Positions 29,365-39,740 of a DNA stretch of 64,000 nucleotides are shown one piece after another. The notes beneath the pieces were generated by a model that did no database searches, was not told the origin of the DNA, and was given only the letters and a program-made list of their open reading frames with translations. Origin of the DNA: Paenibacillus daejeonensis DSM 15491 (GTDB lineage: Bacteria > Bacillota > Bacilli > Paenibacillales > Paenibacillaceae). A program made the position numbers and the translations under genes. The DNA is taken from positions 620,001-684,000 of the forward strand of contig NZ_KB899660.1 of assembly GCF_000378385.1 (NCBI RefSeq). Reading direction: 5' to 3'. How positions within the stretch are numbered: position 1 is the stretch's first letter; every line of letters starts with the position of its first letter.

Positions 29365-30348
29365 TTGCCGCAAGATAGCAAAGCCGTATATGGCGGACAG
29401 GCTGTAATCGAAGGCGTCATGTTCGCTGGCAAACATGTAAATGTAACTGCGGTTCGCCGCAAAAACAATGATATTGTGTTTTACGAAGTACCCAAGACCT
29501 CTGCTCGTTGGGTTCAGAATCTGAAGAAGATTCCGCTCGTTCGAGGAGTAGTCGGGATTGTAGAGTCCAGCGCCAAGGGCTCACAGCATTTGAACTTCTC
29601 TGCTGAGGCCTATGCCGAGGATGAAGTCGATGAGGATGATCAAAAAGAAGGATCGCAAGAAGCTGTCAAAGAGAAGAAAAAAGAAGAAAAATCCGGCTGG
29701 AATTTAACGATGGTGCTTGGTGTGGCAGTTATGGGCGTGCTCTCTTTCATTTTCGGGAAACTGGTGTTTACGGTCGTGCCCGCCGTTTTGGAAGAATTGA
29801 TTTTTGGGAACAGCTACAGCATCTTCGTTCACAATTTGATTGAAGGACTCATCAAGATCATATTCTTGCTGACCTATCTCTATTTGATTTCATTGACTCC
29901 GATTGTCAAGCGTCTGTTCCAATACCATGGAGCCGAGCATAAAGTAATCAGTGCCTATGAAGCAGGCGAAGACTTGACCGTCAAAAACGTTCAGAAATAT
30001 ACACGCCTCCATTATCGCTGCGGTAGCAGCTTCATTATTCTTTCTGTCATTATCGGTGTCATTATCTATTCCTTCTTCCAATGGGATAGCCTATGGCAGC
30101 GCGTGTATCTGCGGGTTCTGCTGTTGCCGCTGGTATTAGGTTTTTCCTATGAGGCTTTGCGCTTCACCAATGCCCTGCGTGATACGCCGGTCCTGCGGTT
30201 CCTGGGTTATCCAGGCCTGTGGCTGCAGAAGCTGACAACCAAGGAACCTACAGACGATCAAGTGGCCGTCTCCATCGCTTCCTTCAACCGGATGCGTGAA
30301 CTGGACCGCGAGATGAGCGAACCCAAAGTAGGCAACCCCGCTGTTTGA
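29365..30348 (+). CDS. yqhQ: YqhQ family protein (DUF1385)
   Basis: A 327-residue membrane protein of DUF1385. It opens YGGQAVIEGVMFAGKHVNVTAVRR, has an acidic/basic insert at about 80–110 (DEVDEDDQKEGSQEAVKEKKK), several helices, and the conserved FQYHGAEHKVISAYEAGEDLTV and LHYRCGSSFIIL (in pieces). The conserved His, Glu and Cys residues suggest metal binding, but no function is established. TTG start behind GAGGAAGGTGA. Divergent from yqhR. Confidence 0.9.
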   Translation: MPQDSKAVYGGQAVIEGVMFAGKHVNVTAVRRKNNDIVFYEVPKTSARWVQNLKKIPLVRGVVGIVESSAKGSQHLNFSAEAYAEDEVDEDDQKEGSQEAVKEKKKEEKSGWNLTMVLGVAVMGVLSFIFGKLVFTVVPAVLEELIFGNSYSIFVHNLIEGLIKIIFLLTYLYLISLTPIVKRLFQYHGAEHKVISAYEAGEDLTVKNVQKYTRLHYRCGSSFIILSVIIGVIIYSFFQWDSLWQRVYLRVLLLPLVLGFSYEALRFTNALRDTPVLRFLGYPGLWLQKLTTKEPTDDQVAVSIASFNRMRELDREMSEPKVGNPAV

Positions 30349-30373
30349 TTCGATGTGAGAGGATGTGCTGCGA

Positions 30374-30685
30374 GTGCGAAGATTCAATACGGTCACCATT
30401 ATTTTAGGGGTCCTGTTGGTGATTGGCATCATCTACACGTTTATGAACAATCCTTCGGTTTTGGTGATCGGTATAGCGGTGTTCGGGATTATCTATCTGC
30501 TCTACAAGTTTCCGCCAGACCGCTGGTTCGGCCGCAAGGCCGGAGGCAGCAAGCATCCCAAGATCAAGCCATCTGCGCGCACGGCACAGAAGATGCAGGC
30601 TCGCTCCAAGACGCCCCGCAAGAATATACCCTTTCGGGTCATCGAGGGCGGCAAGGATGATGACGATCTTCCCAAGTATCATTGA
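30374..30685 (+). CDS. YqhP-like small membrane protein (SA1362 family, tentative)
   Basis: About 103 residues: two hydrophobic helices (VTIILGVLLVIGIIYTF and VLVIGIAVFGIIYLLY) followed by a basic tail (GRKAGGSKHPKIKPSARTAQK) that ends in the acidic GGKDDDDLPKYH. Position right after yqhQ and the two-helix, basic-tail layout fit YqhP. The start is uncertain: GTG at 30374 has GAGAGG 11 bases away, GTG at 30365 is too close to it. It probably shares the yqhQ transcript. Confidence 0.7.
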   Translation: MRRFNTVTIILGVLLVIGIIYTFMNNPSVLVIGIAVFGIIYLLYKFPPDRWFGRKAGGSKHPKIKPSARTAQKMQARSKTPRKNIPFRVIEGGKDDDDLPKYH

Positions 30686-30792
30686 TGCATACAAGGTGAA
30701 ACAGCTACGCCGTCCTTTGGCGGCGAAGCAAGTTTCATTCCGGAGAAATGTAAGCCAAGTAAAGGAGTAAAACATATACTTTCTTATATTTC

Positions 30793-30837
30793 AAAAAAAG
30801 GGTTGTCGTGAGGAATACCTCATGACAACCCTTTTTT
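30793..30837. terminator. Bidirectional terminator between yqhP-like gene and mntR
   Basis: A long stem, AAAAAGGGTTGTC with GACAACCCTTTTT, continues inward through TGAGG/CCTCA. A and T runs flank it on either side, so it serves both convergent genes. Confidence 0.92.
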
Positions 30838-30907
30838 GTGTTCGGCTAGGCTGCTGTCCTATCGGTGAGCCGTTATGTATAGCTTTTTGGCTACAGTTCT
30901 GAATTGA

Positions 30908-31330
30908 TTATTCATTGTCCAGCCTTGCGCGCACCTGTCTCAAATCCTCGAGCCGCGCCGGCTCAACCCGGAAATATTCAACGAGCGATTCAATGCACGT
31001 AATCGAATCCCAGCTGAGATGATGCTCGATTCCTTCCACATCCGTATAGATATTGGATTCCTGTACGCCGATCGTCGTCAGGAAATCCTCTAGCAGCTGA
31101 TGGCGGTCAACGAGCCGCTTGCCGATCTTTTTGCCTTTGTTCGTCAGCATCAAGCCCCGATATTTCTCATAGATCAAATATTGGTCCTTGTCCAATTTTT
31201 GAATCATTTTGGTTACGGATGAGGGATGCACCTCAAGACCTTCGGCGATATCCGAGACGCGTGCGTATCCTTTCTCGTCGATCAGTTTATAAATTCTCTC
31301 CAAGTAGTCTTCCATGCTCGGAGTCGGCAT
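30908..31330 (-). CDS. mntR: Manganese-responsive regulator MntR
   Basis: A 140-residue DtxR-family repressor of manganese uptake. All B. subtilis MntR metal ligands are present at the same positions: D8 and E11 (SMEDYLE), H77 (VDRHQLL), E99, E102 and H103 (DVEGIEHH). The winged helix at about 20–60 includes [12 protein letters not shown]. The start at 31330 follows GAGGGGGAG; upstream frame to 31390 is not coding. The last part is a helical dimer domain. Confidence 0.97.
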   Translation of the reverse strand: MPTPSMEDYLERIYKLIDEKGYARVSDIAEGLEVHPSSVTKMIQKLDKDQYLIYEKYRGLMLTNKGKKIGKRLVDRHQLLEDFLTTIGVQESNIYTDVEGIEHHLSWDSITCIESLVEYFRVEPARLEDLRQVRARLDNE

Positions 31331-31509
31331 CGAAAGCTCCCCCTCACTTGCTTCATTCCACCTGTTGCTGGTAGTTACTCTTAGTATCATACACTGTTAT
31401 CTGCTGCAACCGCAACCTCGGCGCCTTGATCTTCCATGACTCAATCGGCGGACAGCATCAAACACTATACCTGATATTATCCGTTCACGTTCAAAAAGGA
31501 GGCCACGCG

Positions 31510-32580
31510 ATGGCAACGACAGAAACGCCGAACAGGCCCAGAAGAAGCAAGCTTCATGAATCATTCGTTCCTGAACTGGTCTATTTTGAGCCAGGTGCGC
31601 TGGATTATCCCAAGGGGCAACAAATCTACCGTTGGGTCGAGGAGCAAGGTATTCCGCTGCGTATGACGACCTCCCATAATCGCATTACCAATTTGCCAGG
31701 AGACAGCGAACTGGAGCAATACAAGATTGCCAAACGCACGCTGGTTGTCGGAGTACGCAAAACGCTCAAATTCGACCAATCCAAGCCCTCAGCCGAATAT
31801 GCCATTCCCATTGCTACTGGCTGCATGGGCCATTGCCATTATTGCTACCTGCAGACAACGCTCGGTGCCAAGCCTTATATTCGTGTCTACGTCAACATGG
31901 ATGAGATTATGGATGCAGCTCGCGGTTATATCGAGGAACGCGTACCGGAGATCACCCGCTTTGAAGCCGCCTGTACTTCAGATCCTGTCGGGCTAGAGCC
32001 CATTACAGGCTCTCTGCGGGAACTGATTGAGTTCATGGCGGACCAGGAGCACGGCCGGCTGCGATTCGTCACCAAGTTTCACCACGTCGATTCCTTGCTG
32101 GATGCAAGGCATAATGGGCACACCAGAATCCGGTTTAGCGTGAACAGCCAATATGTAATCAAGCATTTCGAGCCCGCAACCTCACGCTTTGAACAGCGGA
32201 TCGAAGCAGCTGCCAAGGTCGCACGAGCCGGTTACCCCATGGGCTTCATTATTGCGCCGATTATCTGGTATGAGGGCTGGGAGGAAGGCTATGGAGAGTT
32301 GATCGCCAAGCTGGCCGAAGCGCTCCCTGTGGAGGCGACACAGGGCCTTACCTTTGAACTGATCCAGCATCGGTTCACCAAGACCGCCAAGAATGTCATC
32401 GCGCGCCGTTATCCCAAAACCAAGCTGGAGATGGACATAGAGAAGCGCAAATACAAGTGGGGTCGCTGGGGTCAAGGCAAATATGTGTACCCTGATGAAA
32501 AAGCCGATGCGCTCCGAATGTTTATCTCGGAACGCATCTTTGAACATTTTCCGCAAGCGGAAATCGATTATTTTACCTGA
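31510..32580 (+). CDS. splB: Spore photoproduct lyase
   Basis: A 356-residue radical-SAM enzyme that repairs the UV lesion spore photoproduct (5-thyminyl-5,6-dihydrothymine) at germination. The iron–sulfur motif CX3CX2C is in ATGCMGHCHYCYLQ near residue 90, and the conserved cysteine that quenches the product radical is in FEAACTSDPVGLEP. AAGGAGGCCACGCG before ATG 31510 fixes the start. Sigma-G expression is expected in the forespore, but I could not find a convincing sigma-G promoter. Convergent with ccdA, with only three bases between stops. Confidence 0.97.
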   Translation: MATTETPNRPRRSKLHESFVPELVYFEPGALDYPKGQQIYRWVEEQGIPLRMTTSHNRITNLPGDSELEQYKIAKRTLVVGVRKTLKFDQSKPSAEYAIPIATGCMGHCHYCYLQTTLGAKPYIRVYVNMDEIMDAARGYIEERVPEITRFEAACTSDPVGLEPITGSLRELIEFMADQEHGRLRFVTKFHHVDSLLDARHNGHTRIRFSVNSQYVIKHFEPATSRFEQRIEAAAKVARAGYPMGFIIAPIIWYEGWEEGYGELIAKLAEALPVEATQGLTFELIQHRFTKTAKNVIARRYPKTKLEMDIEKRKYKWGRWGQGKYVYPDEKADALRMFISERIFEHFPQAEIDYFT

Positions 32581-32583
32581 GTC

Positions 32584-33291
32584 TTAGCCCAACCAATCTG
32601 GGGCAAATTGGTTCAGCCAAACCGTCAAGCGGGACATCTGGTCAGTAAATAACAGAATTCCCATGAGAATCATGACGCCGCCACCAATTTTCATAATGGT
32701 TGATGAATACTTCAGAATCCACCGGGTCGATCCGATAAAAAACGCCAATACGAAAAATGGGATCGCAAACCCTAGCGCATAGGCCGTCGTTAATTGAAAC
32801 CAAGTACCTGGGTTTGTCGCAGCCAGCAATAGGATCGCGCTTAGAATTGGACCGACACAAGGCGACCACCCGGCCGAGAAGCCGATTCCGAAGATGATGG
32901 AGCCCAGATAACTTTTTTTGCCAAGCTGAACATCCATCTTCCGTTCCTTCATCAGGAATCTTGGCTGCCAGAAACCGACCAGCACCAGTCCGAGTACGAT
33001 AATCATAATTGCCGAAATCTGACGAATCAACCGCTCATAGTCCCGGAAAAAGTCTCCGAAGGCACTCGTTCCGTAACTGAGCGTGTAAAAGACGATACAG
33101 AAGCCGATCATAAAAAAGAAGGTATGTACCATTGTGCGTATCCGGACATCCCGGGTACGCCTTTCGGCTTTGAGATCCGTTACCGAGATGCCGGTAATAT
33201 AGGAGAGATAAGATGGATAGAGCGGCAGACAACAGGGGGATATGAACGATAGAAATCCAGCCCCGAAGGCCAGCCAAATATTCAAATCCAC
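32584..33291 (-). CDS. ccdA: Cytochrome c biogenesis / thiol-disulfide transporter CcdA
   Basis: A 235-residue membrane protein with six helices, which passes electrons from cytoplasmic thioredoxin to extracytoplasmic thiol proteins. The two functional cysteine motifs are SPCCLPLYPSY near residue 20 and GWSPCVGPIL near residue 140. The double cysteine in the first is unusual. GTG at 33291 follows GAGGAGGG by nine bases; the TTG at 33309 overlaps the site. It follows znuB closely and may be read from the zinc operon. In B. subtilis CcdA is also needed for spore cortex formation. Confidence 0.93.
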   Translation of the reverse strand: MDLNIWLAFGAGFLSFISPCCLPLYPSYLSYITGISVTDLKAERRTRDVRIRTMVHTFFFMIGFCIVFYTLSYGTSAFGDFFRDYERLIRQISAIMIIVLGLVLVGFWQPRFLMKERKMDVQLGKKSYLGSIIFGIGFSAGWSPCVGPILSAILLLAATNPGTWFQLTTAYALGFAIPFFVLAFFIGSTRWILKYSSTIMKIGGGVMILMGILLFTDQMSRLTVWLNQFAPDWLG

Positions 33292-33319
33292 AGGTAAATC
33301 CCTCCTCAACGTGAATCGC

Positions 33320-34123
33320 TTAAATACGCAAGCCGCGTTTTAGCAGCATAAGCAAAATCAAAACAGCAATCAACAATAGCACAATCGTTGCTCCCGGAGC
33401 CAAATTCCAGATTCCCGCCATCATCAATCCCCCGATAATCGCCAGCTCTGCAATGAGCACCACAATGACAATCGACTGCTTGAAGCTGCGGGCAATAATG
33501 AGACTGCAAGCCGCCGGAATCGTCAGCAATGCCGACACGAGCAACGCACCAACCAGCTTAATCGAGGCGCTGATTACCAACGCAGTCATTACACTAATCA
33601 TAATATTAAAGTAACGGACAGGCAAACCGTTCACTGCCGCCGCATCCTCATCAAACGTAATGAGAAATAATTCCTTGTAATAAATAATGACGGCTGCAAG
33701 CACCAGCACGGTCACGATGGAGATGACGATCAGATCATCATTGCCCAACGTATAGATGCTGCCGAATAAATAACTGGTGATACTGACATTAAATCCGACA
33801 CCGATTGTAAATAACATCGAAGCCACAGCCACACCGCCGGACATAATGATGGCTATGGATAACTCGGCATAGGTTTTGTATGTCCTTCTCAATTTTTCGA
33901 TTGCAAAGGAGGCAATCAGGGCAAAGACCAGCCCCATCCCAATGGGATATACACCTAGCAGAAAACCAAGCGCGACCCCCGCAATGGCGACATGGGCCAG
34001 CGTGTCCCCGATCATGGCCAGTCGTCTGAGCACAAGAAAAAGCCCCAATAAGGGGGCTGTAACTCCGATCAGCACACCACCGGCCAAGGCCCGTTTAAAA
34101 AAATCAAATGCAAGTATGTCCAC
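33320..34123 (-). CDS. znuB: Zinc ABC transporter permease
   Basis: A 267-residue permease of the ABC-3 family with about eight membrane helices. It has the family features FFKRALAGGVLIGVTAPLLGLFLVLRRLAMIGDTLAHVAIAGVALG (in pieces) and LVGALLVSALLTIPAACSL. Start at GTG 34123, behind GGAAGGAAGG; the frame to 34267 overlaps znuC. It forms the channel of the importer with ZnuC and ZnuA, encoded directly upstream. Specificity for zinc rests on the Zur box and the His-rich ZnuA. Confidence 0.93.
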   Translation of the reverse strand: MDILAFDFFKRALAGGVLIGVTAPLLGLFLVLRRLAMIGDTLAHVAIAGVALGFLLGVYPIGMGLVFALIASFAIEKLRRTYKTYAELSIAIIMSGGVAVASMLFTIGVGFNVSITSYLFGSIYTLGNDDLIVISIVTVLVLAAVIIYYKELFLITFDEDAAAVNGLPVRYFNIMISVMTALVISASIKLVGALLVSALLTIPAACSLIIARSFKQSIVIVVLIAELAIIGGLMMAGIWNLAPGATIVLLLIAVLILLMLLKRGLRI

Positions 34124-34160
34124 GATCCGAGTCCTTCCTTCCCCATCCCACTCCCGACAT

Positions 34161-34979
34161 CTAGCCAGATACCGGCTGCAGATCGTCGATCGAATTGCGT
34201 AAATCCCGCAAGCTGTGAGCAAGATCCGACTCTTTGCAATTGTCCAGCTCGTGGGTATGCTTGACATAAAATTTCAGCTTGCCGTTCTCCTCAAGCGGTT
34301 CTTCGCCCAAGTAAGAACGAATCATCTCCATATCATGCGAAACCATCAGGAATGTAATGTTGTGATGCTTATGCATATGCTTGATCATATGAAAAAAGTT
34401 TTCCTGTGTTTCTGCATCGATACCGACCGTGGGCTCATCCAGGATGAGTAGCGATGGGTTGTTGATCATCGCTCGGGCAAGAAAAGCCCGTTGCTGCTGC
34501 CCGCCAGACAGCTGACCGATCCGTTTCCCTGCCAGGTCTTCAATCCGCATGGCATGCATGGCGTCTTCTGCTTTCAGCTTGTCCGCTTTGCTCAGACGGC
34601 GCAGCAAGTGCTTGCGCCCATATAGTCCGGACATCACGACCTCTCTTACCGTCGTGGGGAATAAAGGATTGAATGCATTCTTCTGTGGCACATAGCCAAT
34701 CCTCTCCCACTGCTTGAAGCTCGCAGAAGGTTGATTGAACAAGGAAATGGAGCCCCGCTCTGGCTTCAGCAGACCAACGATCATCTTAAGCAGCGTAGTC
34801 TTGCCCGCGCCATTGGACCCGATCAGGCCAACGAAATCGCGTTCCTTGACGGAAAAGTTCAGATCCGTAATCACTTGCTTTTGCTCATAAGCAAAGGAAA
34901 CATCGCGAATTGAAATGATATCTTGGTGACAACTAAGTCCATTGGATAATTCCTTTACAGCCGCTGATTGCGTATCCAT
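34161..34979 (-). CDS. znuC: Zinc ABC transporter ATP-binding protein
   Basis: A 272-residue ABC ATPase: Walker A IGSNGAGKTTLLK, Q-loop YVPQKNAF, signature QLSGGQQQRAFLARA, Walker B SLLILDEPTVGID, and switch histidine in LMVSHDME. A C-terminal extension of about 30 residues is hydrophilic and includes YVKHTHELDNC. AAAGGAGCCAGGCG before ATG 34979 sets the start. It is the energy unit of ZnuACB. Confidence 0.94.
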   Translation of the reverse strand: MDTQSAAVKELSNGLSCHQDIISIRDVSFAYEQKQVITDLNFSVKERDFVGLIGSNGAGKTTLLKMIVGLLKPERGSISLFNQPSASFKQWERIGYVPQKNAFNPLFPTTVREVVMSGLYGRKHLLRRLSKADKLKAEDAMHAMRIEDLAGKRIGQLSGGQQQRAFLARAMINNPSLLILDEPTVGIDAETQENFFHMIKHMHKHHNITFLMVSHDMEMIRSYLGEEPLEENGKLKFYVKHTHELDNCKESDLAHSLRDLRNSIDDLQPVSG

Positions 34980-35030
34980 CGCCTGGCTCCTTTCCCTGCA
35001 TCTCATGTAATGGCAGATGATTTGCTCTCT

Positions 35031-36185
35031 CTATTGTAATGCTTTCATCAGATTTTGCAAATTTGCTTCCATGAGCGAAATAAAATCTTCGCCTCTGGCT
35101 TCCTGTTCAGGCGTTAGCCCCTCAACCGGATTCAGTACAAGTGTATCAATTTTTGCTTCATTCGCCAAGGTCTGTGCCAACTGCGGCGAGATCAGTTCCT
35201 CGAAGAAAATATATTTCACATCATGCTCTTCTACGAATGTAGTAATATTCTTCAAGTCTTGTGCGCGCGGCTCCGCATCTGGGGACAGACCCATGATGGA
35301 GGTTTCCGTAAGGCCATAGTCCCGGCTCAGATAGCCAAACGCTTGGTGTGAAGTCACAATCTCCTTGCGAGTCGTCGTAGCCAGCTGTTCCGTAAACTGC
35401 TGGTCCAGCGCCGTCAGCTTGGCATTCAGCTCATTGAAATTCGCTTCATAAGCCTCACTGTTGGCCGGATCGACTTCCAGAAACTTATCCTTTACGTTCT
35501 CTGCCATAATGAGAGCGGATTTGGGACTCACCCATGTATGAGGGTCAACACCGCCGTGGTCATGGTTGTGACCGTCGTGGCTGTGGTCATCCTCGTGTGC
35601 ATGATCATCGCCTTCGTGGCTGTGATCGTCCTCATGTGCATGATCATCGCCTTCGTGGCTGTGGTCATCCTCATGTGCATGATCATCGCCTTCGTGGCTG
35701 TGGTCATCCTCATGTGCATGATCATCGCCTTCGTGGCTGTGGTCATGAGCTCCGCCTTCGATCAGCTTAATGCCCTCGCTCATCTCGGCTGTTACCACTG
35801 TCGCGTCCGCGTTCAATCCTTTTAGAAACTGATCGACCCAGCCTTCCAGGCCCGCTCCATTGTACAGAAACAGGTCCGCTTGCGTAGCTCGCATAAGGTC
35901 CGCACTTCCTGGCGTCCAATCATGAGGCTCAACACCTGCCGGGATCAAATTGACGACATCCGCATGGTCCCCGCCGATTTCTTTTGCCATGAAATACACC
36001 GGATAGATGCTGGTGACCACTTGAATCTTCTCTGCGGTGACCTCTGTACCTGTGCCCGCATCATTACCGTTAACAGTCTCATTTGTATTGTTATTGCTTC
36101 CGCATCCGGATAGCACAAGTGCAGGCAATACCAGACCCAGAAACGCCATTTTTGTTTGTTTTCCAAATAAATTACGCTTATTCAT
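35031..36185 (-). CDS. znuA: Zinc ABC transporter substrate-binding lipoprotein
   Basis: A 384-residue cluster A-I metal-binding lipoprotein. The signal peptide ends in the lipobox ALVLSGC. The zinc-site residues are likely in EPHDWTPGSAD, GVDPHTWVSPK, VTSHQAFGYLSRDYGL and the later acidic ligand near DAEPRAQDL. The long His-rich loop at about 145–215 is an almost perfect 13-residue tandem repeat (HSHEGDDHAHEDD, four times). Such loops capture or sense zinc. Expression is probably repressed by Zur through the site at 36225–36243. Confidence 0.95.
   Translation of the reverse strand: MNKRNLFGKQTKMAFLGLVLPALVLSGCGSNNNTNETVNGNDAGTGTEVTAEKIQVVTSIYPVYFMAKEIGGDHADVVNLIPAGVEPHDWTPGSADLMRATQADLFLYNGAGLEGWVDQFLKGLNADATVVTAEMSEGIKLIEGGAHDHSHEGDDHAHEDDHSHEGDDHAHEDDHSHEGDDHAHEDDHSHEGDDHAHEDDHSHDGHNHDHGGVDPHTWVSPKSALIMAENVKDKFLEVDPANSEAYEANFNELNAKLTALDQQFTEQLATTTRKEIVTSHQAFGYLSRDYGLTETSIMGLSPDAEPRAQDLKNITTFVEEHDVKYIFFEELISPQLAQTLANEAKIDTLVLNPVEGLTPEQEARGEDFISLMEANLQNLMKALQ
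35581..35746. repeat. 39-bp tandem repeat inside znuA (4.3 copies)
   Basis: Units at 35581–35619, 35620–35658, 35659–35697 and 35698–35736 plus a 10-base partial. They differ by only a few bases, encode a 13-residue His-rich unit and stay in frame. The near identity suggests recent expansion by slippage, so copy number may vary among strains. Confidence 0.93.
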
Positions 36186-36224
36186 GTTTGTGAACCTTCC
36201 TTTGCATAGGTAATCTTAATTAGT

Positions 36225-36243
36225 AATCGTAAGGATTACGTTA
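36225..36243 (-). promoter_or_regulatory. Zur operator upstream of znuACB
   Basis: The core CGTAAGGATTACG (36228–36240) sits in a near palindrome and differs from the Bacillus Zur box core (CGTAATNATTACG) at one informative base. It lies about 40 bases upstream of the znuA start, where it would cover the promoter. A zur gene is in this window at 39741–40169. Confidence 0.82.
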
Positions 36244-36456
36244 TGATTATAGCGATCCAGCCCACCAGTGTCAACCACTTGCCTCCCGCAGCGCCTCTAT
36301 AGCACCTCTCAAAGCATAGTATTGGTCTAAAATGGCCCGCATACGTACGAGATAGAAATGTTCCTTCAAGATTACTTTAGTTTACCCCTCTGTGCAGTAT
36401 CGCTCTAACGCTTGCTACATCTTAAACTAACAGTTTCCCCGGGTTGGGCATAACTT

Positions 36457-36639
36457 TAACGGCCATATATGCAGCTATTCCGGTCTTTTTGGTGAGGGCG
36501 CGCGGCTAACGGCCATGGGCGCAGTTATGTTGACAAAATCAGAGGTGATCAGGCCCAAATGAGCACAATAGCAGCTTATATGGCCGTTACAATTCCAAAC
36601 CACCGATTTCGGGTCAAATAAGCGCTGTGGCGGCCGTTA
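36457..36639. repeat. Four copies of a 23-bp TAACGGCC repeat, two in each orientation
   Basis: Copies at 36457–36479 (+), 36507–36528 (+, one base shorter by my alignment end), 36567–36589 (−) and 36617–36639 (−). All begin TAACGGCC and most end GC-G-TATT; spacing between starts is about 50 bases, then 60, then 50. The whole gap 36244–36765 holds no convincing gene: besides these repeats I see only the Zur box at one edge and the metG terminator at the other. Nature unknown. Confidence 0.75.
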
Positions 36640-36765
36640 GAGCAGAAGCTCCTGCAGATTGGTGGCGGGGAGGGCCAGACATCGCTCGGCAAATACTGAT
36701 GGGATGGCCTGTCTTTTACATAGATAGCCGCGTGTTGGAAGGGAAGCAGGCTGTATATGCCATAT

Positions 36766-36801
36766 AAAAAAACGCCACACTCGTTCTCACGAGTGCGACG
36801 C
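36766..36801 (-). terminator. Terminator after metG
   Basis: GCGTCGCACTCGT pairs with ACGAGTGTGGCG around a GAGA loop, followed by a run of seven U residues on the minus strand. It lies about 45 bases past the metG stop. Confidence 0.9.
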
Positions 36802-36847
36802 TCTTCTCTTATCACTAATTGTCGTCTCACCCACGATAGCTTGACGC

Positions 36848-38887
<2,040 letters not shown>

Positions 38888-38898
38888 CTAAATAGCAC

Positions 38899-39185
38899 AA
38901 AAAACCCCCGTCCACATATGGGACGAGAGTTATTAGCTCACGCGGTACCACCCAAATTCCCCTCAGAGCGTTAAATAAGCTCCCGAAGGCTTCATCTGCC
39001 GCCGAATCCTGGCGGCCTGCCGATAACGCCGGCTCACGCGCTGCGCCTTGCGGTCTCAGGCTGTAACCCGTCCGCTCGACTGCAGCTCCTCCGGGACCAT
39101 CTTCCACAGCGGCGGCATACCGGCTCTCACCTACCCCGGCTCTCTGCAATGCTCCTGCCTGTGTACTCATCCGTTCATCAGAGAT
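38899..39185 (-). ncRNA. T-box leader of metG (methionine specifier)
   Basis: On the minus strand the leader has GATGAACGGATGAGTA at its start, a stem I with the specifier ATG (39098–39100) in the GGAAGATGGTCCC bulge, the T-box GGGTGGTACCGCG (38941–38953), and a terminator (38899–38929) with a run of U. The antiterminator bulge UGGU pairs with ACCA, as expected for tRNA-Met with discriminator A. Uncharged tRNA-Met would stabilise the antiterminator and allow metG transcription. Confidence 0.93.
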
Positions 39186-39212
39186 GATATAAATTCTGTC
39201 TTATAGAGGTTG

Positions 39213-39415
39213 TTCAAAAAGTCCGATGTTGATCACGAAGTGATTCAGGGAGTGGGTTCGACATCGAATCTTGAATGCAGTCTGAACTAAGCGAATGCTT
39301 ACGAAGCTAGTTTCCTTGGGAAACTCTTAGGTGCTCACGTAGCTTAGGCTACGTTCCGCTCCTCATTTCCTCCTGCCTCCAATCTTCTCGGTGCTGAACA
39401 CCGACCTTTTTGAAC
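39213..39415. repeat. MITE-like intergenic element, family I copy 2 (203 bp)
   Basis: Bounded by GTTCAAAAAG and its inverted copy; the outer 25 bases match in about 20 positions. It shares a 43-base identical block (39355–39397) with copy 1 and the hairpin CGTAGC-ttag-GCTACG (39338–39353), whose arm differs from copy 1 on both sides. It carries an extra module of about 40 bases around 39291–39331. It sits right upstream of the metG T-box. Confidence 0.75.
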
Positions 39416-39474
39416 ACGCATTTATAGTCTTTACTCTGTCTATGTCAAAATATACCGGACAATCAGCATATGTG

Positions 39475-39720
39475 TCAAGCGGTGGGATGCTCTGTCCGCT
39501 CCGGCCCGCGTGGTGGCACATGGTCGATGCCCCCTGGATGAAACGGGTGACACTTGCATAACCGTTTCACGGTCAGCCACGATCCTCTGGCGGCGCCATG
39601 TGTTTCAAGCGCCTCCAATGCATAAGCGGAGCATGTAGGATAAAACCTGCACGTCGGCGGCTTGAGCGGGGAGATGACTTTGCGGTAGAACAGAACGGGC
39701 ATCTTGAGCAACTGCCGCAT
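39475..39720 (-). CDS. yidD: Membrane protein insertion efficiency factor YidD
   Basis: An 81-residue protein with the family pattern [32 protein letters not shown] (in pieces), [25 protein letters not shown]. The three conserved cysteines are present. YidD helps membrane insertion via YidC. AGAGGAGG precedes ATG 39720; the frame to 39768 overlaps the zur end. It lies 20 bases after zur, probably cotranscribed; usually yidD is near rpmH/rnpA, so this is a different location. Confidence 0.94.
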   Translation of the reverse strand: MRQLLKMPVLFYRKVISPLKPPTCRFYPTCSAYALEALETHGAARGSWLTVKRLCKCHPFHPGGIDHVPPRGPERTEHPTA

Positions 39721-39740
39721 CGACACAGCCTCCTCTGATT

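Noticed and set aside
35581-35746. Possible CRISPR array
   Set aside because: Units are contiguous with no spacers and encode a His-rich loop in frame.
35534-35825. Plus-strand His- or hydrophobic-repeat frames over znuA
   Set aside because: Created by the 39-bp tandem repeat being open in several frames; antisense to the lipoprotein gene.
39257-39263. Exact 0A box (TTCGACA) inside element copy 2
   Set aside because: It is part of the element's TTCGA–TCGAA palindrome and is not kept in copy 1; a Spo0A role is unlikely.
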